Assembly (NCBI GenBank): GCA_028277745.1
Contig: JANQFR010000081.1
Coordinates: 1-36,062 of the forward strand
Direction of reading: 5' to 3'
Source of the DNA: Phycisphaeraceae bacterium
GTDB taxonomy: Bacteria; Planctomycetota; Phycisphaerae; Phycisphaerales; Phycisphaeraceae
Length of the DNA: 36,062 bases
Shown in pieces: positions 8,754 to 15,311 of this stretch. A program made the translations under genes and the position numbers. The notes under the pieces were generated by a model that was not told the DNA's origin, did not search any database, and saw nothing but the letters and a program-made list of their open reading frames with translations. Every line of letters begins with the position of its first letter. Within the stretch, counting starts at the first letter, position 1.

Positions 8754-8984
8754 ATGATGAACACACCCGCGTCGCCCGCCACGGACAAACCCTCCCCCGC
8801 GATCGCCTACCTGCTCTGGCTGCTGTGCTTCTTCGGCCTCTTCGGCGTTCATCGTTTTTACACCGGCCGCTGGATCACCGGATTGATCTGGCTTTTTACG
8901 GCGGGCCTGCTGCTCATCGGCCAGATCATCGACCTCTTCCTCATCCCCAGCCAATGCGACGAGCCCGCGTGGGAAGACCGCTGA
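8754..8984 (+). CDS. TM2 domain-containing membrane protein
   Basis: The protein has about 76 residues. It shows the TM2 family layout: a first membrane helix with the FGLFGVHRFYTGRW hairpin motif (about residues 27-41), then a Gly-rich helix (GLIWLFTAGLLLIGQIIDLFLIP). TM2 proteins are small inner-membrane proteins of unclear function. The frame is open from 8682, but the ATG pair at 8754/8757 is preferred: a GAGAG lies about 7 bases upstream and the family part begins soon after. A GGCCAG/CTGGCC hairpin at 9004-9021 follows the stop; it has no T-run. Confidence 0.8.
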   Translation: MMNTPASPATDKPSPAIAYLLWLLCFFGLFGVHRFYTGRWITGLIWLFTAGLLLIGQIIDLFLIPSQCDEPAWEDR

Positions 8985-9104
8985 CACGGTTCCTGTTTCA
9001 CCCGGCCAGGCCGCTCTGGCCGTGTGGGTAAGCGGGGCAAACATGGCGGGTCCGCCCATTTTCACTAATCGATAGACCACTCCGCCTAGCCTCCGTCGCC
9101 GCCT

Positions 9105-9123
9105 CTCTGGGCTTAAGCCAGAG
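9105..9123. promoter_or_regulatory. Hairpin upstream of zinc-ribbon gene
   Basis: CTCTGG (9105-9110) and CCAGAG (9118-9123) form a perfect stem around a loop containing the palindrome CTTAAG. It lies about 64 bases before the ATG at 9187, in what would be the leader of that gene. It could be a leader structure or a decayed terminator; no T-run follows. Confidence 0.35.
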
Positions 9124-9186
9124 TGTTGTCGGCCGATAAAGGCATAGCGACGCACGAACCGTCGCTTCATCGAGTGAGGTGGAGCT

Positions 9187-9450
9187 ATGCAACCCAACCA
9201 ACGTTTGACGCACGGACTCGCCCGCTGCCCGCGGTGCTCCGAAGCCCTGGCGGCCCCCTTCAGCGCCGCCGGTCGGCCCGCGCGGTGCAACACCTGCGGC
9301 TGCCGGTTCCTCCTACCTCCGGCCGACGAACTGTTCGAGGACGCGGTCTCCTTTGTCGTCGAACACGAGGACGCCACCGTCCCCGACGAGATCGATCAGA
9401 CCGCCCATCAACTCAAGGTCGACCTGATCACCAACTGCCACGCCGATTGA
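9187..9450 (+). CDS. Small zinc-ribbon protein
   Basis: The protein has 87 residues. An N-terminal Cys4 zinc ribbon is visible: CPRC (residues 14-17) and CNTCGCRF (from residue 34). The rest is acidic and has no membrane segment. Such small MJ0042/FmdB-like ribbons are common in planctomycetes and have no assigned job. A strong purine-rich site (GAGGTGGAG, about 9175-9184) lies just before the ATG and supports this as a real gene. It is followed directly by the first REP pair. Confidence 0.65.
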   Translation: MQPNQRLTHGLARCPRCSEALAAPFSAAGRPARCNTCGCRFLLPPADELFEDAVSFVVEHEDATVPDEIDQTAHQLKVDLITNCHAD

Positions 9451-9518
9451 GCGACAGGCCCGTCGCCCGCGGTCGAACGCCAATGGTTTCCCCCGCGGGC
9501 ATTGCCTGCGGCTTTATT
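9451..9518. repeat. REP pair (BIME-like unit 1), partly decayed
   Basis: The right half (about 9493-9517) is a reverse-oriented REP: GCGGGC-ATT-GCCTGC followed by GGCTTTA, with one G-T pair in the stem. The left half (9457-9472) is a degraded forward copy ending in CGCCCGCGG. They are joined by the linker TCGAACGCCAATGGTTTCC, which is nearly the same as in unit 2 at 9759-9830. The shared linker shows that the two units are copies of one composite element and not independent hairpins. Confidence 0.7.
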
Positions 9519-9706
9519 CACGGCGGCGGCGGGCCCGGATGTGGACGTGGCCCCGGTCCCGGTGGCGGCGGCGGCCCCGGGGCGGGCCCCGGCCCCATGC
9601 CCGGCGGCGGCGGGTGCGGCGGACGCGGCTGGGCGCAGCCCCACTGGACCGACACGAACGCCGCCAGCAATACGCCAATCGCGATCACTCGGACGATGTT
9701 CAGCAT
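9518..9706 (-). CDS. Short proline/glycine-rich secreted or lipoprotein-like protein
   Basis: The protein has 62 residues. Residues 1-24 form a signal peptide (MLNIVRVIAIGVLLAAFVSV, then QWGC); the Cys could be a lipid site, but the lipobox is poor. The remainder is almost entirely Pro and Gly with a few Arg, His and Ala, with repeated PGP and PPPP runs. A GGAG about 8 bases before the ATG at 9706 supports translation. The TGA stop abuts the reverse REP of unit 1, so the 3' end of the mRNA would carry that hairpin. I recognise no function; an envelope or exported role is suggested only by the signal peptide. Confidence 0.5.
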   Translation of the reverse strand: MLNIVRVIAIGVLLAAFVSVQWGCAQPRPPHPPPPGMGPGPAPGPPPPPGPGPRPHPGPPPP

Positions 9707-9758
9707 GAGATGACTCCAGAAAGCCCCCGGCCGTCATTCTCGGCCCCGGCCCCCATCC

Positions 9759-9830
9759 TGTAAAGCCGCGGGCAACGCCCGCGGTCGAACGTGAATGATT
9801 TTCCCCGCGGGCGTTGCCCGCGGCTTTACA
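9759..9830. repeat. REP pair (BIME-like unit 2) at the 3' end of the RAYT gene
   Basis: A forward REP occupies 9759-9784 (TGTAAAGCC head, then hairpin GCGGGC-AAC-GCCCGC) and a reverse REP occupies about 9805-9830 (hairpin with GTT loop, then GGCTTTACA). The linker between them begins TCGAACG, as in unit 1. The reverse REP provides the TAA stop (9826-9828) of the transposase gene on the minus strand. Confidence 0.85.
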
Positions 9831-10362
9831 GTGGTGTGATCCAGTCATATGGGGCGGCCGCTCGCCCGGCGCGTTCATGATGTCGTCGGATGTAACGACT
9901 CGTCGCCGCCCATTGCGCCTCGTCGTACACAAACACGCGCCAGCACCCCTTCGCCCACACCGGCCGGTTCCGGTTCATCACGCGCCCAACCGCTCGGGTG
10001 GTCTGATGGGACACCCACGCCGCCGTGCGGTCGATATCCCGCCCCGTGTACGGCAACAGCAGATGCATGTGCGTCGACTCGATCGCCGCCGCGCTGACCC
10101 GCAGCCCGCCGCGTGACTGCGCGATGAGGCGGCCAAGTTCGTTGGCCGTGGCCTCGATCATCGCCGCTGTGAACTGTAACGGCGGGTGTTTCATGCGCTC
10201 CGCCGCCATCCGTTTCCGCGCCGGGTCGCCCGGGTTGAGCTGATGCGGCCGGGTGTACCCGATCCGGTTGTCCCACGCTTCGGACCAATGCCCCCGTTGA
10301 TCGCCCGGCAGCCAGAGCCCGTATCCCGATTTCACCAGGTGATACCCAATCGTCCGCCGCAT
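9826..10362 (-). CDS. REP-associated tyrosine transposase (RAYT), IS200-like
   Basis: The protein has 178 residues, typical for RAYTs. The HUH motif is at H98 and H100 (IESTHMHLLLPY). The conserved WAKGCWRVFVYD at about residues 136-147 precedes Y157 (SRYIRRHHERAGRA), the expected catalytic tyrosine. Y1 transposases nick and rejoin single-stranded DNA; RAYTs recognise REP hairpins and are usually single-copy, domesticated genes. The neighbourhood fits: a reverse REP forms its 3' end (9805-9830) and a forward REP lies 52 bp before its start (10414-10440). The reading frame is intact, so the gene may be active. The start is chosen at the first ATG; the ribosome binding site is weak. Confidence 0.85.
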   Translation of the reverse strand: MRRTIGYHLVKSGYGLWLPGDQRGHWSEAWDNRIGYTRPHQLNPGDPARKRMAAERMKHPPLQFTAAMIEATANELGRLIAQSRGGLRVSAAAIESTHMHLLLPYTGRDIDRTAAWVSHQTTRAVGRVMNRNRPVWAKGCWRVFVYDEAQWAATSRYIRRHHERAGRAAAPYDWITPL

Positions 10363-10413
10363 TCCGAGTCCCCGGACTGAAGTTTGTAATATGTTAGTAT
10401 ATTGCCCCGCACC

Positions 10414-10440
10414 TGTAAAGCCGCGGGCAATGCCCGCGGG
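10414..10440. repeat. REP element upstream of the RAYT gene
   Basis: TGTAAAGCC is followed by the 19-base hairpin CCGCGGGCAATGCCCGCGG. It is the same head and stem as the copies at 9759 and 9805, with an AAT loop. It sits between the RAYT start (10362) and the end of the SnoaL-like gene (10447), where it could also end the latter's transcript. Confidence 0.85.
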
Positions 10441-10446
10441 CTCCTT

Positions 10447-10839
10447 TCACGACAGCATCTTCAGGATCAACGCCGCGTCCACATACGCCCGCCCCCGGAC
10501 GATCCGCCCCTCCTCCAACTCCAGCACCCAGCAGTACCGGTACGGCGCCGTCTTGCGCAGGTAGTCCGACGGCACTGTCTCCGCCTCGATCACCGCCCGT
10601 CGGCCGCAGATCAGTTGGTGGCGGACCCGCACCTCGGCCCCCTCCTCTATGTCGCGGTTGAGCGGCAGGAACGGCCCGCCCCTCAACGCCTCTTTGCCGC
10701 GATAGGTCCCCGCCAGCGGGTGCGAGCCCATCACGGTCCACTCCACGTCATCGTCAAAATGCTCGAAAAAACCGTCGAGGTCCCCGTTTTCCAGGCAACG
10801 GAACGCGTCGGCGATCGCCCAGTCGGTTGTAGGGTTCAT
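10447..10839 (-). CDS. SnoaL-like / NTF2-like family protein
   Basis: The protein has 130 residues with the cone-shaped NTF2/ketosteroid-isomerase pattern: an N-terminal helical part (IADAFRCLENGDLDGFFEHF), DDDVEWTVMG, the GTYRGKEAL motif near residues 44-52, then beta strands ending in EEGRIVRGRAYVD. The fold is used by polyketide cyclases, isomerases and hydrolases and also by non-enzymatic binders; the substrate cannot be assigned. GAGAG lies about 9 bases before the ATG. A palindrome at 10874-10891 lies in its promoter region. Confidence 0.75.
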   Translation of the reverse strand: MNPTTDWAIADAFRCLENGDLDGFFEHFDDDVEWTVMGSHPLAGTYRGKEALRGGPFLPLNRDIEEGAEVRVRHQLICGRRAVIEAETVPSDYLRKTAPYRYCWVLELEEGRIVRGRAYVDAALILKMLS

Positions 10840-10873
10840 AACGCTGCTCTCTCAATCAACAAGTCCGGTCTCA

Positions 10874-10891
10874 ACGTTCCACGTTGAACGT
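10874..10891. promoter_or_regulatory. Palindrome upstream of the SnoaL-like gene
   Basis: ACGTTC (10874-10879) and GAACGT (10886-10891) are inverted about 6 bases; an overlapping stem, CAACGT/ACGTTG, is also present. It is 35-52 bases before the start at 10839, a usual place for an operator. No regulator is identified. Confidence 0.35.
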
Positions 10892-10951
10892 TCACCGGGG
10901 TTGTACTCAGCCCGGCGTCCGCGGGTTCGCCGACCCGGCCCGATATCAAGC

Positions 10952-10997
10952 CCGATGCCATCGGCGGTTTGGCGCGGCCGCGGATGCCATCCGCGGC
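10952..10997. repeat. Two hairpins sharing a GATGCCATC core (variant REP)
   Basis: CCGAT-GCC-ATCGG (10952-10964) is followed by GCCGCGGAT-GCC-ATCCGCGGC (10977-10997), a perfect 9-bp stem. The second ends in CCGCGGCTTTGTA, close to the CCGCGGCTTTACA tail of the reverse REPs, so it is probably another member of that family with a different stem interior. Confidence 0.6.
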
Positions 10998-11016
10998 TTT
11001 GTACGGATCAGCCATT

Positions 11017-11046
11017 CTTTCTATTTCAAGACAAAGCAAGCGGACG
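11017..11046 (+). repeat. Direct repeat, left copy
   Basis: This 30-base sequence begins CTTTCTATTTCAAGACA and recurs at 12004-12033 with 3 mismatches; the first 17 bases are identical. The copies bracket the ADP-ribosylglycohydrolase gene. No third copy was found by eye in the window. Confidence 0.75.
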
Positions 11047-11091
11047 CGCGAAGCGGGGCCCGGCGCCGTTTTATCTTGATACGATCATGCA

Positions 11092-12000
11092 ATGGTCGAT
11101 TGGGCGCGCCGATTTGCAGGCAGTCTGCTGGGGCTGGCGTTGGCCGATGCGCTGGGGGCCCCATACGAGGGTTGGCGGATGGAGGGTTTTGCCTGGAAGC
11201 CGATCAACCTCCACCGCCCGGATGCGCTGCGCTACACGGACGATACGGACATGGCCATCGGCTGCACGGTATCACTGGTGCGCCGCGGCGGGTTCGATGT
11301 GGAAGACATGGCCAGGACCTGGGCGGAACGTGCCGACGGCGTGCGCGGCTACGGTCCCGGCGCCCTCGAATGTCTCCGCTTGATCCGTGTCGGCGTGCCG
11401 TGGCGTGAGGCGGCGCGCCAGGTCTATCCCAGCGGGTCTTATGGCAACGGCGCCGCCATGCGCGTCGCGCCGCTGGCGCTGTGGCTGCATAATCAGCCCG
11501 GCCGCCTTGCGGAAACCGTTGAACTGGCCAGCTCGGTCACGCACGCCCACCCGTGGGGGATCCAAGGGGCGTTGATCATGGCCCGTGCGGTGGCGGCTGC
11601 GCTGCATACGGATGATCCAGCTGCGGTTCTCCGTGCTCCGCAAGGAGACGAACTAGACGCCCGGTTCACCGACCGGTTGCGTCTCGCCGAGGGCATGCTC
11701 AAACAGGAGCCGGACCAGCAGCCGGTCGTGGAATTGTTGGGCAACGGCGTCGTGGCCCACGAGTCGGTCGTCACGGCCCTGCTGATCGCATGCTGGTTTT
11801 ACGACCGGCCTTTTGATGAATTGGTCGGCTTTTGCGTCTCGGTGGGCGGGGACGTGGACACGATCGCCGCCATGGCGGGTGCGGTTTGGGGCGCTCATCG
11901 GGGTGTCGAGGCATTGCCCGATCCGCCGCTCGATCGGCTGGAGGACCGCGGGTTGATCGCGTCTCTGGCTGAGCAGCTAGTTGAATTACCGGCGGATTAA
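11092..12000 (+). CDS. ADP-ribosylglycohydrolase family protein
   Basis: The protein has 302 residues, the usual length for the DraG/ARH family. Both metal-binding motifs are present: YTDDTDMA at about residues 47-54 and GGDVDTIAAMAGAVWGA at about 251-267. The N-terminal GSLLGLALADALGAPYEG is also typical. These enzymes use two Mg ions to remove ADP-ribose from proteins or small molecules; several family members act on other ADP-ribose compounds, so the exact target is open. No ADP-ribosyltransferase is seen nearby. The gene stands alone between two direct repeats and faces the SGNH hydrolase gene. The ATG at 11092 gives the conserved N-terminus; no strong ribosome binding site is visible. 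Confidence 0.9.
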   Translation: MVDWARRFAGSLLGLALADALGAPYEGWRMEGFAWKPINLHRPDALRYTDDTDMAIGCTVSLVRRGGFDVEDMARTWAERADGVRGYGPGALECLRLIRVGVPWREAARQVYPSGSYGNGAAMRVAPLALWLHNQPGRLAETVELASSVTHAHPWGIQGALIMARAVAAALHTDDPAAVLRAPQGDELDARFTDRLRLAEGMLKQEPDQQPVVELLGNGVVAHESVVTALLIACWFYDRPFDELVGFCVSVGGDVDTIAAMAGAVWGAHRGVEALPDPPLDRLEDRGLIASLAEQLVELPAD

Positions 12001-12003
12001 CGA

Positions 12004-12033
12004 CTTTCTATTTCAAGACAGAACAAGCAGACG
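12004..12033 (+). repeat. Direct repeat, right copy
   Basis: This copy matches 11017-11046 (27 of 30 bases) and begins 4 bases after the TAA of the ADP-ribosylglycohydrolase gene. The GC-rich sequence after each copy is also loosely similar. Confidence 0.75.
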
Positions 12034-12110
12034 GCGCGGGAAGGGGTTGTCGCGTCGCCCGCCGCCGGTCAGGAACGAGGCGCGGGATAGCGCACGTGTG
12101 GATTGGTTGT

Positions 12111-13160
12111 CTAAAGGCAACTGCGAACCGCCGGCTCGATCGTGTCGGCCAGACGGACCATCCCCAGATCGTTGGGGTGCGTCCCATCAATGGTGGCTTC
12201 GCCGTCGTCACCCAGCAGCGATTCGCCCGGAACAACATGCAGGTTTTCATCGCCGCCTTCGATGCGTTCCTTGATGACAGCATTGAACACGGCGGTCGAA
12301 TCCGCGATTCGCTTAGCCGTGTTGCTCAACAAAAAGGCCGCGGGGTATGGGATGCTGCCGACCGCCACGATCGGCGTGATCGGCCGAGCGCTCCGTAGCC
12401 GATCGAGAAACGGGCCGAGACGCTCACTCAGCAATGGGGCCATGAGGTTGGGCAGGCAATCGATCACGTAGGCCGCCGGGTCAAGCTCGCCCAGCAGATC
12501 GGCCATCTCCGGCTCCATCTTGCCGCTGCCCGAAAACCCCAGGTTGACCACCGACCGGCCCAGCCGCCGCCCGAGGATCGACGGGTACGCCATCCCCGGC
12601 CGCGAGGCCGACGCCCCCTGAACGATCGACGTGCCATAGAAGCACACACCCGGTTGTCCGTCCGGCTCATTCACCCAGAACCGCGCATCGTGGGGCAGCC
12701 CGATCCGCAGCGACGCCACCCCAGCGTACAGCGGCAGGTACAACCGATACCGCCGCCGCCCGGGGGGCATCCCGTCGACCAGCGGCGTCAGGCCCTTGGC
12801 CTGCCCGTCCCGGCCCACACTCAACCAACGCCAACGGTCGCCGTCAAGCACATACAGGTCCACGCCCTCAACCACGATCTGGGTCATGTTGGCGTGCGAC
12901 GCACAGCGGTTGTGCACCGACCACTTTCCATAGATCGTCTGAGCATCGGTCGTGAAGTCCAGCGACACCCCCGCCGAGTCTTGCCCCAACTGCCAGACCG
13001 CCTCGGTCACTTGCCCCAGCGCGTGGTTCGGCAGGCGGGCATAGCGGTGCGGCAGGCTCGACCACCCCTGCCCGTCCAGCGATAGCCCCTCGGTCTCATA
13101 CCACTGGACGTCACGTTCCGACTCTTTTAAGCGTGGCTCAGGTACGACGGTTTCAATCAT
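12111..13160 (-). CDS. SGNH/GDSL hydrolase (esterase), two-domain
   Basis: The protein has about 349 residues from the ATG at 13160. An N-terminal beta-sandwich (about residues 15-165) precedes an SGNH hydrolase domain. The nucleophile block is FYGTSIVQG with Ser at about 178; further on are the NLGFSGSGKMEPEM block with the SGNH Gly, and DGTHPND (about residues 325-331) with the catalytic Asp and His. This arrangement is the GxDLY-type SGNH family common in carbohydrate clusters, where members remove acetyl or other acyl groups from sugars. It has no signal peptide. Starts at 13193 or 13184 are possible; none has a good ribosome binding site. It is the last gene of the leftward LacI-PEP-CTERM-prepilin series. 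Confidence 0.85.
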   Translation of the reverse strand: MIETVVPEPRLKESERDVQWYETEGLSLDGQGWSSLPHRYARLPNHALGQVTEAVWQLGQDSAGVSLDFTTDAQTIYGKWSVHNRCASHANMTQIVVEGVDLYVLDGDRWRWLSVGRDGQAKGLTPLVDGMPPGRRRYRLYLPLYAGVASLRIGLPHDARFWVNEPDGQPGVCFYGTSIVQGASASRPGMAYPSILGRRLGRSVVNLGFSGSGKMEPEMADLLGELDPAAYVIDCLPNLMAPLLSERLGPFLDRLRSARPITPIVAVGSIPYPAAFLLSNTAKRIADSTAVFNAVIKERIEGGDENLHVVPGESLLGDDGEATIDGTHPNDLGMVRLADTIEPAVRSCL

Positions 13161-13281
13161 GATGGCGGAGCATAACGTAAGCATGTCCAGCATGAGCAGG
13201 CATGGCCTCGCCCCGTGAACATTCTTTTATGAGGCGCACCCGCTCAAGAATCACCGCCACGCGTACGCGATGGCGGGCCAT

Positions 13282-14073
13282 TCATTCGAACGGGGCCTGG
13301 TCCCATGAATCGTTGGTTTGTGGTTCGCGATTGACGCCCCAGAATGGTTTGTAATTCATCTCAAGGTTGCGGTTGGCTTTCAAGTCGACGAGGGTCCAGT
13401 CCCCCTCACCCTTCATAAACGACGAAGAACCGTCCACATGGACGATATTGACGCCGCTTGAGACCGGCCGCCCATACTCACCGATCGGGTTGCCCGCAGG
13501 ATGCGGGGGGCCGGAGACGCCGGTTTCATGCCCAAGGAAGACCTGCTTGACGTAATCGTTGTAGTGCGTGAAAGTCGGCCCACGCCAGCCTCCATCAGAA
13601 AACAGCATCGCACGCGAAGGCTGTTCCACGTCATCGAGACGTGCCGGCGTGGCCGTCGGCGGCCATGTGTTGGACGCCAGCGCTATGTTGAGCGTGTACA
13701 GCCAGCCCGGATCGAGATGCTGCCGATGCCCATTGTTATCGGTGTAAGCCTCGATCGGGCAGTAATAGCCATCTTCGTTGTCACTCATCCAGTACCCGTT
13801 CTCGATGAAACCGGTGCGCCACGTCGATGTGGGGCTGTGTTGGTCGTTGTCGATGGCATAGAGATGGCCGGCTATGCCCAATTGGCGCAATTGGCTGGCG
13901 CACACCGTCACCTGGGCTTGATAGCGTGCGTTTTTGAGGACCGGCAGAAGGATCGCCATCAACAACGACACGATCGAAATCACCACCAGTAACTCAATCA
14001 ACGTAAAAGCGCCGCGTCTCCCGGGTGCTGCGGCTACAGGCCGACATTTGGTGCAGCAGTACGGACCCAGCAT
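13282..14073 (-). CDS. Prepilin-type N-terminal cleavage/methylation domain protein
   Basis: The protein has 263 residues. It has a basic leader ending in RRGAFTLIELLVVISIVSLLMAILLP (residues 19-44), the type IV prepilin/pseudopilin cleavage site with the conserved Glu five residues after the cut, followed by the long hydrophobic helix. The C-terminal part (YCPIEAYTDN, NIVHVDGSSSFMKG) resembles the H-X9-DG pseudopilin-like proteins found in many copies in Planctomycetes and Lentisphaerae, often beside sugar-degradation genes and LacI or AraC regulators. It is probably exported and assembled or anchored through a type II-like system. It lies between the PEP-CTERM and SGNH genes on the same strand. 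Confidence 0.85.
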   Translation of the reverse strand: MLGPYCCTKCRPVAAAPGRRGAFTLIELLVVISIVSLLMAILLPVLKNARYQAQVTVCASQLRQLGIAGHLYAIDNDQHSPTSTWRTGFIENGYWMSDNEDGYYCPIEAYTDNNGHRQHLDPGWLYTLNIALASNTWPPTATPARLDDVEQPSRAMLFSDGGWRGPTFTHYNDYVKQVFLGHETGVSGPPHPAGNPIGEYGRPVSSGVNIVHVDGSSSFMKGEGDWTLVDLKANRNLEMNYKPFWGVNREPQTNDSWDQAPFE

Positions 14074-14104
14074 GGCAAACCCTTTTGCGCGGACGCGCTA
14101 TTGC

Positions 14105-14114
14105 ATCATATGAT
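14105..14114. promoter_or_regulatory. Short palindrome before the prepilin gene
   Basis: ATCATATGAT is a perfect 10-base palindrome about 32 bases before the start at 14073. It is AT-rich within a GC-rich region and may mark a promoter or binding site; nothing more can be said. Confidence 0.25.
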
Positions 14115-14123
14115 TCAGATTGT

Positions 14124-14141
14124 CGCGAGCCGAAGCTCGCG
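14124..14141 (-). terminator. Stable intercistronic hairpin with UUCG loop
   Basis: On the minus strand CGCGAGC pairs perfectly with GCTCGCG around TTCG, giving a C(UUCG)G tetraloop, one of the most stable RNA loops. It lies between the PEP-CTERM stop (14161) and the prepilin start (14073). No T-run follows, so it may be a processing or stability element and not a full terminator. Confidence 0.5.
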
Positions 14142-14160
14142 TGGCAGGCCTTGTCTTAGT

Positions 14161-15207
14161 CTATACGTGGCGGCGCGCCCGGGTAGGCAGGATCATGTGC
14201 GCCCCGAGCAGGAGCAGCAGCGTGGAAGCAGGCTCGGGGACCAGCGTCAGCCCAATATCATTGCCGTCACCGAACCCATAGTCCAGTTCGTAGAGGGCGC
14301 CGTTGATGGTGAACTGCGTGCCGTCGGCGCCTGAGAACGTGCCGGCATCGGTGGTGACGCTGGTGAATTCACCCGTCGAGCCGTTGGCCAGATCGAACAG
14401 CAGGATGTTAGGCGTGCCGACCAGCCCGCCATCGACCAGATCAAGCGTGACGCTGCTCCCGGTGGTGAAGTCTATCTGATCGGTCACATCGATCGACGAG
14501 ACACCGCCCGCGTCAAACGTGAACTTGAACTTCCCAACCGTGGTTGCGGTCGTGAATCGGATGGCCTCGAAGTCGATCGACGGATCGCTGCCGATCACAT
14601 GGAACGCTTCGGAGTTCACGTTGGTGTTGTTAAAAGTAAGCCCTGAGACGCTGGCGGTCGGGTCGAAGACGTTGATGACCGAGTTGCCGCTGACCGTGAT
14701 GTTCGCGGTGGCGCCGGCCAGGTTGATACCGCTCAGGGAACTGCGATTGCTCTGCAGCGTACCGCCGGTCATGACCAGGCCGGAGTCGGTGTTGACCAGG
14801 GTGATCCGGGTGTCGGACGCCGCGCCGCCGCTGAAGTCCAGCAGGCCGCCATCCGTAATGGTCAGGGACTGGAAAGCGCCAACCCCAATACGCCGAAACT
14901 CAACCGGCTGGCCCTCGTCGGCGCCGAAGGCGGAGCCGATGTAAGTCACAGCCGTGTCCACCGTCATCGACGCCCCGACCAAGTTGAAGTCGATCACCGG
15001 GTCGCCGCCGGTGTTGCCGCCAGCACCGGTGCTGTCCCACGGGACGGCGCCGTCGTCCCAGTTGCTGTTCACGTCCCAATCGCCGGTGGTGGTGAAGTTG
15101 TCCGTGAACACCGCGTGGGCGGAGCCTGCGGCGACAAGCGTCAGGCCCAATGCCACGGCTGTGGCCAAGCAAGGTCTGCAGGGCCCGGTATGAATACTCC
15201 CTAACAT
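14161..15207 (-). CDS. PEP-CTERM sorting domain protein
   Basis: The protein has 348 residues. The signal peptide is about residues 1-32 (ending AAGSAHA). The body is Gly, Asn, Thr and Asp-rich with repetitive beta-strand character (autotransporter-like or parallel beta-helix repeats). The C-terminus has the sorting signal VPEPASTLLLLLGAHMILPT followed by RARR: PEP motif, hydrophobic helix, basic end. Such proteins are processed by exosortase and displayed at or released from the surface. The start at 15207 has the best ribosome binding site in the area (AGGAGAAG, about 6 bases upstream); the frame is open to 15375 but that part overlaps the LacI gene. Its place just after LacI suggests that it is made together with the sugar locus, perhaps as a surface glycan-binding protein. 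Confidence 0.9.
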   Translation of the reverse strand: MLGSIHTGPCRPCLATAVALGLTLVAAGSAHAVFTDNFTTTGDWDVNSNWDDGAVPWDSTGAGGNTGGDPVIDFNLVGASMTVDTAVTYIGSAFGADEGQPVEFRRIGVGAFQSLTITDGGLLDFSGGAASDTRITLVNTDSGLVMTGGTLQSNRSSLSGINLAGATANITVSGNSVINVFDPTASVSGLTFNNTNVNSEAFHVIGSDPSIDFEAIRFTTATTVGKFKFTFDAGGVSSIDVTDQIDFTTGSSVTLDLVDGGLVGTPNILLFDLANGSTGEFTSVTTDAGTFSGADGTQFTINGALYELDYGFGDGNDIGLTLVPEPASTLLLLLGAHMILPTRARRHV

Positions 15208-15311
15208 GGTTCTTCTCCTGGGATTGCGGGGGGCGGCAGGCGCAGATGAAACAGAAGCGCTCAAACGGATAGGACATCCCCGGCCGACTTGACGAAAAGA
15301 AGAATCACGCA

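Noticed and set aside
9451..10440. CRISPR array
   Set aside because: The repeated units are inverted hairpin pairs with a RAYT gene, not evenly spaced direct repeats, and no cas genes are present.
11017..12033. Integron gene cassette
   Set aside because: The bracketing repeats lack the GTTRRRY and inverse core boxes of attC sites, and no integrase is nearby.
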